Shown here: in pieces, positions 1-7,998 of the stretch
How the letters are laid out: each line of letters begins with the position of its first letter
How positions within the stretch are numbered: the first letter of the stretch is position 1
Source: Butyrivibrio sp. MC2013
GTDB lineage: Bacteria > Bacillota > Clostridia > Lachnospirales > Lachnospiraceae
NCBI RefSeq assembly: GCF_000424585.1
Contig: NZ_AUKE01000029.1
Location: 1 to 42,532, forward strand
Length of the DNA stretch: 42,532 nucleotides
Reading direction: 5' to 3'
The notes under the pieces: generated by a model
Seen by the model: the letters and a program-made list of their open reading frames with translations, nothing else
What the model was told of the DNA's origin: nothing
The model's database searches: none
Made by a program: the position numbers and the translations under genes

Positions 1-639
1 ACTTTTCAGATAGCGCTTTATTAGTTGAACTACACGTTCATCCTTCACATTCTTTCTGAGGAGATTGATAAGGATTTCATGATTCAAGGTGTCGAAATAC
101 TTTGATAAATCCAAGACTACTGCAAAAGTGTAACCTTGTTCTGCGTATTCTTTTACCTTCTGTATAGCGTCCTTTGCGCTTCTGTTAGGACGATAGCCGT
201 AGCTTCCGTCCACAAACAACGGTTCATAGATTGGCACTAACTGTTGAGTTATTGCCTGTTGGAGTGTTCGGTCTATCACGGTAGGTATGCCAAGCTTACG
301 CACACCACCATCTGGTTTTGGAATCTCAACTCGCCTGACTGGCGATGGAGTATACTTACCGCGGTATATGCGGTCAATTAACTCCTGCTGATGTTCCTTA
401 AGGTACGGAAGTGCCTCTTTGATGGTCATACCATCAATACCTGGCGCTCCCTTGTTTGCCTTAACTCTTTTATACGCTCTGTTAAAGTTGTCCTTATACA
501 GTATCGCTTCCAAGAGCTTCGGCTGTGCACTGTCTCTTTCTTTCCATATCCGATTGAATGACCTAGGCGCTTTCGCATACCCTTCGTGTTCCGCACTATC
601 TCTTTGCAAACAGCCATTATTATCCATGTTTTCTGCCAT
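1..639 (-). CDS. ltrA: Group II intron reverse transcriptase/maturase, N-terminal 213 residues
   Basis: The protein would reverse transcribe the intron and help it splice. The frame is open from ATG at 639 to the window edge. An AGAAAGGAGG ribosome site at 651-660 sits 11 nt upstream; the ATG at 649 is too close to it and its frame stops after nine codons. Visible RT blocks are: around residue 65 (KGAPGIDGM), residues 103-124 with IPKPDGGVRKLGIP, residues 147-155 (YGYRPNRSA), and residues 174-190 with LDLSKYFDTLNHE, which carries the first catalytic Asp. The YADD box, thumb and maturase domain lie beyond the edge. No frameshift or stop is visible in the part shown. Confidence 0.93.
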   Translation of the reverse strand, partial: MAENMDNNGCLQRDSAEHEGYAKAPRSFNRIWKERDSAQPKLLEAILYKDNFNRAYKRVKANKGAPGIDGMTIKEALPYLKEHQQELIDRIYRGKYTPSPVRRVEIPKPDGGVRKLGIPTVIDRTLQQAITQQLVPIYEPLFVDGSYGYRPNRSAKDAIQKVKEYAEQGYTFAVVLDLSKYFDTLNHEILINLLRKNVKDERVVQLIKRYLKS

Positions 640-1111
640 TAACGGTCATTCCTCCTTTCTCGGTCATACTTAAGACTCCTACTGATTCGGTCCTTCGGTT
701 AGCATGTCCATGTTTCCATGTCCATATCCCTACTATGACCTCTGCTGACTTCTGCGTGTTCAGCACCGCCTCGTTTCCTTGTACGGTGGTTACTCCTTTC
801 AGAGCGTTTCACACAGACCTCCCTAGGTACCACACGTTTCTTCCTCTCCATCCATCTGTCTCATTTATCATGCATGATTCCGTGTAGTTATTGGGCTTTG
901 ACTTGAATTGCAGCCTTACCCTCATGCATGACCTCATATGAGATTTCTGTTCGTCAGACCAGAGATTTGCCCGTGGGTTAGTGTGTTTCCCACATCCAGC
1001 TTCCTTCAGATTCCACCTCGCGGCGGACACCCTTGCCTTCGGCTATATCCTTCCCACTACCAGGCGGATTCGGGACTTTAACCCGTTAGAAACGTGCGCC
1101 GCTAGGCGCAC
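640..1111 (-). ncRNA. Group II intron 5' ribozyme region (domain I to start of domain IV)
   Basis: This stretch between the intron start and the RT start codon has no convincing gene. It opens with a perfect hairpin at 1094-1111: seven pairs of GTGCGCC with GGCGCAC around a TAGC loop. Sequence with many short complementary blocks follows, as expected for domains I-III. Domain boundaries cannot be drawn reliably by eye. Confidence 0.7.
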
Positions 1112-1145
1112 AATAAAAAAGAACCCCAGGTAAAACCTGGGGTTC
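1112..1145 (-). terminator. Intrinsic terminator of rplM-rpsI
   Basis: A perfect 10-bp stem (GAACCCCAGG at 1121-1130 with CCTGGGGTTC at 1136-1145) is followed on the minus strand by six U at 1120-1115 and then AUU. It ends the rplM-rpsI unit 24 nt after the rpsI stop. The intron joins it without a gap. Confidence 0.93.
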
Positions 1146-1169
1146 TGTAATCTGCAACTGCAGATATTC

Positions 1170-1568
1170 TCATCTCTTTGAGAACTGAGGAGCTCTACGA
1201 GCTTTCTTGAGACCGTACTTCTTTCTCTCCTTCATACGAGGATCTCTTGTAAGGAAACCAGCCTTCTTCAGTGTAGGTCTGAACTCATCAGAGTCAACCT
1301 GAAGCAGTGCACGGGAGATACCATGACGGATAGCTCCAGCCTGGCCTGCTGTTCCGCCGCCCTTAACTGTTACAACTACGTCGAACTTCTCAGAAGTCTC
1401 TGTAGCTACGAGGGGCTGACGAACGATAGTCTTAAGTGTCTCAAGACCGAAATATTCATCAATGTTTCTCTTGTTGATTGTGATATTGCCCTTGCCGGGA
1501 AGAAGATATACTCTTGCAACAGAGCTCTTTCTTCTGCCTGTGCCGTAAAAACTAGCTGCTTTAGCCAT
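1170..1568 (-). CDS. rpsI: 30S ribosomal protein S9
   Basis: S9 is a small-subunit head protein whose basic C-terminal tail reaches the P-site tRNA. The start at 1568 ([16 protein letters not shown]) gives 132 residues, the usual S9 length. AAAGGAG at 1577-1583 lies 8 nt upstream, while an in-frame earlier start at 1592 has no such site. The family ending is present, with [17 protein letters not shown] and the closing SKR. The gene follows rplM by 27 nt, so both are on one message that ends at the terminator at 1112-1145. Confidence 0.97.
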   Translation of the reverse strand: MAKAASFYGTGRRKSSVARVYLLPGKGNITINKRNIDEYFGLETLKTIVRQPLVATETSEKFDVVVTVKGGGTAGQAGAIRHGISRALLQVDSDEFRPTLKKAGFLTRDPRMKERKKYGLKKARRAPQFSKR

Positions 1569-1595
1569 TTTGAATTCTCCTTTCAATCCCACGAA

Positions 1596-2024
1596 TTAAA
1601 AATCCAGTACTTCAGGCTTCTGAGCAGCATGATTGTGCTCCGGTCCTGCATATACGTGAAGCTTTGTGTACATTGCTCTTCCGAGGGATCCCTTGGGAAG
1701 CATACCCTTTACAGCATGCTCGATAACTCTCTCAGGATGAGTGTTTAACATCTCGCGAAGTGTAGCCTGCTTCTGACCTCCAACGTAATCTGTGTGGTGC
1801 CAGTAAATCTTCTGATCCATCTTCTTGCCGGTAACCTTGATCTTCTCAGCGTTGATAACGATCACGAAATCACCTGTATCAATGTTGGGTGTGAATGTGG
1901 GCTTGTTCTTGCCTCTAAGAACATTTGCAACTTCTGTTGCAAGACGGCCCAGAGTCTTATCTGTAGCATCAACTACATACCATTTCTTCTCTACTGTAGC
2001 TGCGCTCGGCATAAATGTCTTCAT
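1596..2024 (-). CDS. rplM: 50S ribosomal protein L13
   Basis: L13 is an early-assembly protein of the large subunit. The ATG at 2024 gives 142 residues, the standard family length. It has GGAGGT at 2031-2036 with a 6-nt spacer; a longer frame to 2075 has no support. Recognisable parts are [25 protein letters not shown] at about 14-40, the HTDYVGG block, and the [11 protein letters not shown] segment near residue 108. It is the first gene of the rplM-rpsI unit and is preceded by a promoter and a leader of about 300 nt. Confidence 0.97.
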   Translation of the reverse strand: MKTFMPSAATVEKKWYVVDATDKTLGRLATEVANVLRGKNKPTFTPNIDTGDFVIVINAEKIKVTGKKMDQKIYWHHTDYVGGQKQATLREMLNTHPERVIEHAVKGMLPKGSLGRAMYTKLHVYAGPEHNHAAQKPEVLDF

Positions 2025-2322
2025 TATGTTACCTCCATAATTACTTATACAGAACTTAAGTGTACAGAAAAGCACTGCCGCCAGCCTCTTCTGCGATGCA
2101 CAGGCCCTTCACCTGACCTATGCCTTGAGCTATGGGGATGAATGCATTGCATTCTCCCTGCGAATCGGGTGGATAAGCCTGATCCGCTAAGGAGTCCATG
2201 GTCCGTGGAAGAGACCATTGTCTGTTCGTGACGCAGACGCTCCTTCATAAAATCATATGAAATCTTACCGGGAAATTCATATGAAGTTGTCGTTTTAGGT
2301 GCGCGGTAATTTCATCGCACAG
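2025..2322 (-). promoter_or_regulatory. Long untranslated rplM leader, candidate L13-type autoregulatory RNA
   Basis: About 298 nt separate the predicted transcription start near 2322 from rplM. The stretch contains short complementary blocks, such as GGTCTCTTCCACGGACC, and no credible gene. In Firmicutes an L13 leader RNA family is known in front of rplM-rpsI, and this position fits. I cannot match the consensus by eye, so the assignment rests on place and length. A frame at 2045-2248 has no ribosome site or recognisable protein. Confidence 0.45.
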
Positions 2323-2328
2323 CAATCT

Positions 2329-2358
2329 ATTTTAGCCTTATTTTTATTGATTTGTCAA
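2329..2358 (-). promoter_or_regulatory. Promoter of rplM-rpsI
   Basis: On the minus strand, TTGACA (2358-2353) and TAAAAT (2334-2329) are 18 bp apart. The predicted start is near 2322. Confidence 0.75.
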
Positions 2359-2431
2359 GTGTTTTCATTAATTCCTGCCTAATCTCAGATATATATGGAC
2401 CCTGAATTGCAGGTTATCTTCAGAATTATAG

Positions 2432-3187
2432 TTATTTTATGACATCCTCACCCGGAAATTCATATCCAATAAGGAACAAGCCCTGGGGAGGAGCAGTAGG
2501 ACCTGCTTTAGACCTGTCAGAAGCCTCCAGGATACCTTTAACATCCTCTGGTGCTATTTTACCCCTGCCTACCATCATAAGGGTCCCTGCGATGATCCTG
2601 ACCATGTTATAGAGGAAGCCTCCACCACGTACAATAATAGTCACGTACTCGCCTTCTCTTTTGCAGCTAAGGCTATATATCCTGCGAACATGGCTTAATG
2701 CCTGGGATTCCACATTGCAAAAGGACGTAAAATTATGCTCCCCTACAAGAAAAGCCCCCGCTTCTTCCATTTTTTTCTCATCAAGAGGGAAGCTGCAAAA
2801 AGAGGTATAGAGTCTGTCTGTTGGAAGCTCTGTTTTAGAATTTCTGATTCTGTATTCGTATGTTTTGACAGAAGCTCTTTTTCTGGGATGAAAATCATCT
2901 GCAACACTGCAGGAAGACACTATCCTGATATCTGAAGGAAGGCGGCTGTTAAGTGCCGGTGCAAACTTATCAGGCGGGATCCTGCTGTCTGTATCGAATA
3001 CCGCAAGATTCCCGAGGGCATGCACGCCCGCATCAGTCCTGCTGGCCCCGGATACACAGGTCTCACATCCTGTCAGATCCGTAAGCGCCTCATTGATCCT
3101 GCCTTCAATAGTAACTGCAGACGGCTGATATGCAAATCCATTATAATTAGTTCCATCATATGCCACGGTCAGCATCACTCTTGGCAT
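2432..3187 (-). CDS. truA: tRNA pseudouridine(38-40) synthase TruA
   Basis: TruA makes pseudouridine at positions 38-40 of the tRNA anticodon arm. The 251-residue product has the usual length. The start YDGTNYNGFAYQP and the catalytic block ASRTDAGVHALGN are present, with the nucleophile Asp at residue 52. The later motif GGGFLYNMVRIIAGTL and the ending APPQGLFLIGYEF are also clear. AGGAG lies about 7 nt before the ATG. It follows ecfT by 62 nt and is the last gene before the separate rplM promoter, matching the ecfA1-ecfA2-ecfT-truA order known in Firmicutes. Confidence 0.97.
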   Translation of the reverse strand: MPRVMLTVAYDGTNYNGFAYQPSAVTIEGRINEALTDLTGCETCVSGASRTDAGVHALGNLAVFDTDSRIPPDKFAPALNSRLPSDIRIVSSCSVADDFHPRKRASVKTYEYRIRNSKTELPTDRLYTSFCSFPLDEKKMEEAGAFLVGEHNFTSFCNVESQALSHVRRIYSLSCKREGEYVTIIVRGGGFLYNMVRIIAGTLMMVGRGKIAPEDVKGILEASDRSKAGPTAPPQGLFLIGYEFPGEDVIK

Positions 3188-3249
3188 TATATTTCTCCTT
3201 TTGCCCTTATAATGATCTATGCATTAGCTGGCAACTAGCGATCTCCAAC

Positions 3250-4050
3250 TTAAAAGAGCCTTCCTGCAGCTATTATCATAAACATGAAAAGTGCGATCAC
3301 CAGATATGCAATATAATCTTTGGAGCTGTACACCAGGGGCTTCATCCTGGTCCTTCCCTCTCCGCCTCTGTAGCATCTGGCCTCCATGGCCATAGCCAGG
3401 TCATTAGCCCTTCGAAACGCAGAGATAAACAGAGGCACCAAAAGAGGTACCATATTGGAAGCGCGTTTAAAAACATTGCCTGATTCAAAATCAGCGCCTC
3501 TGGCCATTTGAGCTTTCATGATCTTGTCAGTCTCTTCCATGAGAATAGGGATAAACCTGAGAGCTATGGACATCATCATGGATATCTCGTGAACAGGGAC
3601 CTTGATCACCTTGAGAGGCGACAGAACCGATTCCAATCCGTCTGTAAGTTGATTAGGAGTGGTAGTAAGCGTCATCAGCGAAGAACCTATTATCAGCATA
3701 GTAAGTCTGATAGCCATCTTGGATGCGATCACCACGCCTTCCCTGGTGATCCTTAGTACTCCAAAGCTCCAGAGCAGCTCTCCGGGCGTAAGAAACAGGT
3801 TAAAGAGCACAGTGATCATAAGCAGCATTACTACCGCTTTCATGCCTCTTGTGATATACGAAAAAGGAACTCTGGATAAGCCTATGGCCAAAGCAAGGTA
3901 TATAAGAGCGATAACATATCCCACATAAGAATTCACAAGGAAAAGTGAGATAATAAAAGCAAAGGTTGCTATGAGCTTCACTCTGGGGTCCAGCTCATGT
4001 ATTGGTGATTTAGTTTGATAATATTGCCCTAGGGTGATATCTCTGAGCAT
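3250..4050 (-). CDS. ecfT: Energy-coupling factor transporter transmembrane protein EcfT
   Basis: EcfT is the membrane scaffold that joins the two ATPases to exchangeable vitamin-binding S subunits. The 266-residue protein starts with the family opening (TKSPIHELDPRVKL). It has four to five hydrophobic segments in the first 125 residues and a last one at the C-terminus. The two coupling motifs are visible: AQMARGADFES and, later, MEARCYRGGEGRTRMKPL. The second motif reads Ala-Arg-Cys where many relatives have Ala-Arg-Gly. No S subunit is encoded nearby, so the module is probably shared by S proteins from elsewhere (group II ECF arrangement). Confidence 0.95.
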   Translation of the reverse strand: MLRDITLGQYYQTKSPIHELDPRVKLIATFAFIISLFLVNSYVGYVIALIYLALAIGLSRVPFSYITRGMKAVVMLLMITVLFNLFLTPGELLWSFGVLRITREGVVIASKMAIRLTMLIIGSSLMTLTTTPNQLTDGLESVLSPLKVIKVPVHEISMMMSIALRFIPILMEETDKIMKAQMARGADFESGNVFKRASNMVPLLVPLFISAFRRANDLAMAMEARCYRGGEGRTRMKPLVYSSKDYIAYLVIALFMFMIIAAGRLF

Positions 4051-4097
4051 TTATATTCCTCCAAGCCGGGAAATAGCATCCGCAAAATATATAGTGA

Positions 4098-4970
4098 TCA
4101 TCTCTCGACTAATCTCTTAATCTCAGCTACCGCTTCATCTATTGTAGTAACATCCCTGGATACAGCAAATCCCTCATCTGCAAGGTCATTCATGATATAA
4201 GTGACCTCTGGCACGGACAAGCCCATCTCTTCAAGTTCATGAACATGGCCAAATACTCTCTTTGGTGCTTCATCGTAGACAATATGTCCCTTATCCATCA
4301 CTACGATTCTGTCAGCGTGATCAGCTACATCTTCCATGCTATGAGATACCAGGACCACTGTAATACCCTCATTCTCATGAAGAGAGGAAAGAAGATCCAG
4401 TATCTCATTTCTGCCCTTTGGATCAAGTCCCGCACAGGGCTCATCAAGCACCAGGATCTCAGGCCCCATTGCAAGCACTCCTGCTATGGCAACTCTCCTC
4501 TTTTGGCCTCCTGAGAGCTCAAAGGGGGACTGCTTGAGATACTTATCATCAAGATGTACATCCTTGATGGCTCTGTAGGCCCTTTCTTTGACTTCATCAG
4601 CGCTAAGACCCAGGTTCTTTGGTCCAAAACACACATCAGAAAAAACATCCGCCTCGAAAAGCTGATGCTCAGGATATTGGAAAACCAGTCCCACCTTGGA
4701 TCTAAGCATTTTACGGTCAAAGCTCTTATCGTTTATATCCTGACCATCCCAGTAAATACTGCCACCGGAAGGTGAAATGAGCCCATTCAACAATGTTACC
4801 AGAGTGGATTTGCCACTACCGGTATGACCGATTATACCTATAAATTCACCCTTGGAGATCTCAAGATTGATATTCTCAAGGGCCTTGCGCTCCATATTAG
4901 TACCGCTTTCATATATATAACTTACATTATCAAGCTTTAGTGACATTTTCTTTTCTGCTGATATACTCAC
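4098..4970 (-). CDS. ecfA2: Energy-coupling factor transporter ATPase EcfA2
   Basis: This is one of two ABC ATPases that power the ECF vitamin importer. Walker A (GHTGSGKST) is at about 48-56, the Q-loop at FQYPEHQ, the signature LSGGQKRR at 152-159, Walker B ILVLDEP at 172-178, and the H-loop in VLVSHSMEDV. The best start is GTG at 4970, with AAGGAG at 4975-4980 four nt upstream; ATG at 4946 has only a purine stretch before it. With that start the gene overlaps the end of ecfA1 by 41 nt, which suggests translational coupling. Total length is 290 residues. Confidence 0.95.
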   Translation of the reverse strand: MSISAEKKMSLKLDNVSYIYESGTNMERKALENINLEISKGEFIGIIGHTGSGKSTLVTLLNGLISPSGGSIYWDGQDINDKSFDRKMLRSKVGLVFQYPEHQLFEADVFSDVCFGPKNLGLSADEVKERAYRAIKDVHLDDKYLKQSPFELSGGQKRRVAIAGVLAMGPEILVLDEPCAGLDPKGRNEILDLLSSLHENEGITVVLVSHSMEDVADHADRIVVMDKGHIVYDEAPKRVFGHVHELEEMGLSVPEVTYIMNDLADEGFAVSRDVTTIDEAVAEIKRLVER

Positions 4971-5805
4971 GCAGCTCCTTGATAAACTCTTTTCTGGTAA
5001 GGATTCCTTCGGGAAGCTCTATTCCTTCCTTGCGTAATCTATGAGCCAAAAGTGTAACCTGGGGAACATCAAGCCTAAGGTGCTCCAGTTCATCAACTCT
5101 GGAGAATATCTCCCTGGGACTTCCATCCATTACTACACTTCCACCGTCCATAACAAAGACACGATCCGCAAAAACCACTTCATCCATGTAATGAGTGATC
5201 AGGATAATAGTGATTTTCTCAACATCATTGAGTGCTCTGGCAGCTCTGATGACCTCTCTCCTTCCGGAAGGATCCAGCATGGCTGTAGGCTCATCAAAAA
5301 CTATACATTCAGGATGCATGGCAATCACGCCTGCAATAGACACTCTCTGCTTCTGGCCTCCGGACAATCGGTTAGGAGAAGAATTTCTATATTCCTCCAT
5401 ACCTACAATCCTCAGGCTCTCTTCCACCCTTTCCCAGATCTGCTCTGTGGGTACACCCATATTCTCAGGGCCAAAGCCCACATCTTCCTCAACAACCTGC
5501 CCTATGATCTGGTTATCAGGATTCTGGAAGACCATGCCGCAGGTCTGTCTGATATCCCACAGATGACTATCATCCATGGTATTCATATCGCCCACATATA
5601 CTGTGCCTCCGCTAGGATATAGAAGAGCATTAAAATGCTTGGCCAAGGTGGATTTACCCGAGCCATTGTGTCCAAGCACAGCTATAAACTGGCCTTTTTC
5701 TACATCAAGAGAGACTCCGTCCAACGCTCTCACGCTACCGCAGGGATTACCCTCCTCATCTCTCTTAATGTAATCAAATACTAGATCAGAACTACGAATC
5801 ATCAT
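4930..5805 (-). CDS. ecfA1: Energy-coupling factor transporter ATPase EcfA1
   Basis: This is the partner ATPase of EcfA2. Walker A (GHNGSGKST), Q-loop FQNPDNQ, signature LSGGQKQR, Walker B CIVFDEP and H-loop ITHYMDEV are intact. The FQNPDNQ loop and the ECF-type C-terminal helices (IFSRVDELEHLRLDVPQ) place it in EcfA. Two adjacent ATG codons (5805, 5802) are possible starts, and an upstream TTG at 5817 is less likely. The ribosome site is weak (TTGGGA). A bidirectional terminator separates it from rplQ, and it has its own promoter at 5842-5871, so it heads the ecfA1-ecfA2-ecfT-truA unit. Confidence 0.95.
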   Translation of the reverse strand: MMIRSSDLVFDYIKRDEEGNPCGSVRALDGVSLDVEKGQFIAVLGHNGSGKSTLAKHFNALLYPSGGTVYVGDMNTMDDSHLWDIRQTCGMVFQNPDNQIIGQVVEEDVGFGPENMGVPTEQIWERVEESLRIVGMEEYRNSSPNRLSGGQKQRVSIAGVIAMHPECIVFDEPTAMLDPSGRREVIRAARALNDVEKITIILITHYMDEVVFADRVFVMDGGSVVMDGSPREIFSRVDELEHLRLDVPQVTLLAHRLRKEGIELPEGILTRKEFIKELREYISRKENVTKA

Positions 5806-5841
5806 AATCAATCCCAATAATGTGCATTTTACACGGTTTAC

Positions 5842-5871
5842 ATAGTAACATCATAATGCACGAATACTCAA
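5842..5871 (-). promoter_or_regulatory. Promoter of ecfA1-ecfA2-ecfT-truA
   Basis: On the minus strand, TTGAGT (5871-5866) and TACTAT (5847-5842) are 18 bp apart, giving a leader of about 30 nt. It lies after the rplQ terminator, so this unit does not depend on ribosomal-operon read-through. Confidence 0.55.
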
Positions 5872-5876
5872 CTGTA

Positions 5877-5895
5877 ATTGGTAATATATACCAAT
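5877..5895. promoter_or_regulatory. Inverted repeat, candidate operator
   Basis: ATTGGTA and TACCAAT form a perfect 7-bp inverted repeat around five A/T bases. It sits just upstream of the ecfA1 -35 box and between two divergent genes, a typical place for a dimeric regulator. The regulator is unknown. Confidence 0.35.
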
Positions 5896-5967
5896 AATTC
5901 TCTGTATATAAAAGTATTAGTCTATCTGTAAATCTACAACATGCAGATATATGATACAATTAAATGT

Positions 5968-6129
5968 ATGAAAAAGTATAGTAAAGAAATAATAATCATA
6001 ATAGCTATAATCCTTGGGTGCTCTATTGCCAGCAGATTGCTGACATCGGGGGAGACCCTTGCGGATTATGCCAATAAATATCCGGACAAAGCTTACACTA
6101 CAAGCGAAAGCAGCGTTGATAATCCCTAA
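5968..6129 (+). CDS. Small single-span membrane protein, unknown
   Basis: I do not recognise this 53-residue protein. It starts MKKYSKE, continues with a strongly hydrophobic Ile-rich stretch (about residues 8-22, including one Cys and small residues), and ends in a polar Ser/Thr/Glu tail. It could be a membrane-anchored peptide or an uncleaved signal sequence. No Shine-Dalgarno site is seen before ATG 5968 or before the in-frame ATG at 5941. Support for reality comes from context: it is the only plus-strand frame between ecfA1 and rplQ, and a terminator that works in both directions follows it. Confidence 0.4.
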   Translation: MKKYSKEIIIIIAIILGCSIASRLLTSGETLADYANKYPDKAYTTSESSVDNP

Positions 6130-6198
6130 GATATATGTTAACTATATATCTTATATAAATATAATTTCATTCGTTCAAATGAATTTCATTCATCTTCC

Positions 6199-6233
6199 AA
6201 AAAACGCAGGTCCGTAGACCTGCGTTTTATTTT
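6199..6233. terminator. Bidirectional terminator between rplQ and the small plus-strand ORF
   Basis: A perfect 12-bp stem (6201-6212 with 6217-6228) has a CGTA loop. On plus it is followed by TTTTATTTTT; on minus six U follow the stem (6204-6199). It closes the alpha-operon transcript after rplQ and any transcript of the small gene at 5968. Confidence 0.9.
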
Positions 6234-6272
6234 TCATAATAATATATATACTATTACAAAATATACTGTGTA

Positions 6273-6824
6273 TTAAACCAACTCAAGAACAACCATCATA
6301 GCTGCATCGCCCTTACGCTGACCGATCTTGATCATACGAGTGTAACCACCCTTACGATCTGCGTACTTAGGAGCGTACTCATCAAAGATCTTGTCTGTAA
6401 TGTCTACAACCTTTGTGTTCTTTCTGCGACCCTTTGTCTCAGCAGGTACTTCTGTTACCTTGTAAAGAGTCTTGTACATCTGACGTCTAGCAGCAAGACG
6501 TGAAGGCATGTCCTTTGTAACTTCCTTCTCAGTGATATCATAATCGTAAACCTTTACGAACTTATGATCCTTGTTCATAACCTTCTTAAGAACAACGCGC
6601 TTGCCGTTCTCTTTCTTGCAGTGCTTAACCTTAACAGTAACTGTCTCAGTATTGTCCTTCTCTCTTACGCCAAGAGCAATAAGATGCTCTGCGATCTGAC
6701 GAACTTCCTTAGCACGAGCTTCTGTTGTAACGATCTTGCCGTTGTAAAGAAGCTGTGTTACCTGGTTCCTGAGAAGAGCCCTTCTGGGCTTGCTAGCTTT
6801 GCTGAGTTTTCTGTACATTGCCAT
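6273..6824 (-). CDS. rplQ: 50S ribosomal protein L17, extended form
   Basis: L17 lies at the exit side of the large subunit. The ATG at 6824 ([21 protein letters not shown]) has AAAGGA upstream; the longer frame to 6935 is unsupported. The core is clear: [16 protein letters not shown] in the N-terminal half and [25 protein letters not shown] at the end. The length is 183 residues against roughly 120-130 in Bacillus-type L17. The extra residues form one lysine-rich block in the middle (about 66-150). It is the last gene of the rpsM-rpsK-rpsD-rpoA-rplQ unit. Confidence 0.95.
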   Translation of the reverse strand: MAMYRKLSKASKPRRALLRNQVTQLLYNGKIVTTEARAKEVRQIAEHLIALGVREKDNTETVTVKVKHCKKENGKRVVLKKVMNKDHKFVKVYDYDITEKEVTKDMPSRLAARRQMYKTLYKVTEVPAETKGRRKNTKVVDITDKIFDEYAPKYADRKGGYTRMIKIGQRKGDAAMMVVLELV

Positions 6825-6986
6825 AATATTTAATCCTTTCTCATTACAGAGTTCCCTCTGTATGGTGCATTCTGCAGCGCGCATTGGTCTTACCTGCAAA
6901 ATGTTGCAAATTAACCTGAGAACCCGCCTCAGCACACGTCGGTTTTACCTTCAGCGGGTACTAGATATCTTAGATACTAACGGTTA

Positions 6987-7949
6987 TCACTCTAAAGTCT
7001 CACCGTTTCTGAGCTGAAGACCCAGTTCCTTGAGCTTTGCAAGAACCTCTTCAAGAGACTTGCGGCCAAGGTTACGAACCTTCATCATATCGTCAGGAGT
7101 CTTATTGCAAAGTTCCTGAACAGTATTGATTCCGGCTCTCTTGAGACAGTTGAATGAACGAACTGACAGCTCAAGTTCATCAATGCTCATTTCAAGGGCC
7201 TTGTCCTTGCCATTCTCATCCTTGGTAACCATGACTTCAGCAGCCTTGGCATTCTCGGACAGGTCAATGAACAGGGACAGATGCTCGGACAGAACCTTTG
7301 CAGCAAGGCTTACAGCCTCATCGGGAGCAAGAGTTCCATTGGTGTGAACATCCAGAGTAAGCTTATCATAGTCAGTTACCTGACCTACACGGGTATTCTC
7401 AACTGTTACATTTACGCGCTCTACAGGGGTGTAGATAGAGTCAATTGCAAGTACTCCGATAGGAAGATCTGCATTCTTGTTCTTATCTGAGCTTACATAT
7501 CCTCTGCCCTTTGTGATGGTAAGCTCCATATAGAGCTTGGCATCAGCGCCGCAAAGTGTTGCAATTGTCTGGTCCGGATTCATGATCTCAATATCCTGAT
7601 CAACCTGAATATCGGAAGCCTTGACAACACCGTCACCTGTGAACTCAATATAAGCTGTCTTGGGCTCATTGGTTTCGGAATTATTCTTAATTGCAAGGTT
7701 TTTGATGTTCATGATGATTTCAGTAACATCCTCTTTTACACCGGGGATAGAACTGAATTCATGAAGAACGCCTTCGATTCTGACCTGACTTACAGCAGCA
7801 CCAGGTAAAGAAGAAAGCATAATTCTTCTGAGGGAATTACCAAGTGTAATACCGTAGCCTCTCTCCAGAGGCTCTACTACAAATTTGCCATACTTCTTAT
7901 CATCTGAGATTTCTGCAACTTCAATATTGGGTCTCTCAAAATCAAACAC
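6987..7949 (-). CDS. rpoA: DNA-directed RNA polymerase subunit alpha
   Basis: The alpha dimer is the assembly platform of RNA polymerase and its C-terminal domain contacts UP elements and activators. The 320-residue protein has the N-terminal domain ([28 protein letters not shown]) and the helix-hairpin-helix C-terminal domain ([21 protein letters not shown] and [11 protein letters not shown]). The start codon is GTG at 7949 with GGAGGAAA upstream. It lies between rpsD and rplQ, 49 nt and 162 nt away, as in other alpha operons. Confidence 0.98.
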   Translation of the reverse strand: MFDFERPNIEVAEISDDKKYGKFVVEPLERGYGITLGNSLRRIMLSSLPGAAVSQVRIEGVLHEFSSIPGVKEDVTEIIMNIKNLAIKNNSETNEPKTAYIEFTGDGVVKASDIQVDQDIEIMNPDQTIATLCGADAKLYMELTITKGRGYVSSDKNKNADLPIGVLAIDSIYTPVERVNVTVENTRVGQVTDYDKLTLDVHTNGTLAPDEAVSLAAKVLSEHLSLFIDLSENAKAAEVMVTKDENGKDKALEMSIDELELSVRSFNCLKRAGINTVQELCNKTPDDMMKVRNLGRKSLEEVLAKLKELGLQLRNGETLE

Positions 7950-7998
7950 TGATATTTCCTCCTTATATGCTTCGTCAGTTAGTTGTAGTGCCTAGTTA

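Larger units (their letters stand above)
1..1111 (-). mobile_element. Group II intron, 5' part (cut by window edge)
   Basis: On the minus strand the element begins at 1111 with GTGCGCC, matching the GUGYG start of group II introns. About 470 nt of non-coding ribozyme sequence follow, and then the reverse transcriptase gene, which runs off the window. The 5' end lies directly after the U-tract of the rpsI terminator. That placement is the known habit of group IIC introns, which recognise terminator hairpins instead of a long exon sequence. The 3' half of the intron (rest of the RT, domains V and VI, 3' exon) is outside the window, so completeness cannot be judged. The class C assignment is inferred from the insertion site and the RT sequence style. 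Confidence 0.88.

Noticed and set aside
809..1030. 73-codon frame in the intron 5' region
   Set aside because: It falls in ribozyme sequence and has no protein similarity that I can recognise.
2045..2248. 67-codon minus-strand frame before rplM
   Set aside because: It lies inside the rplM leader, has no convincing ribosome site or family, and ends before the true rplM start.
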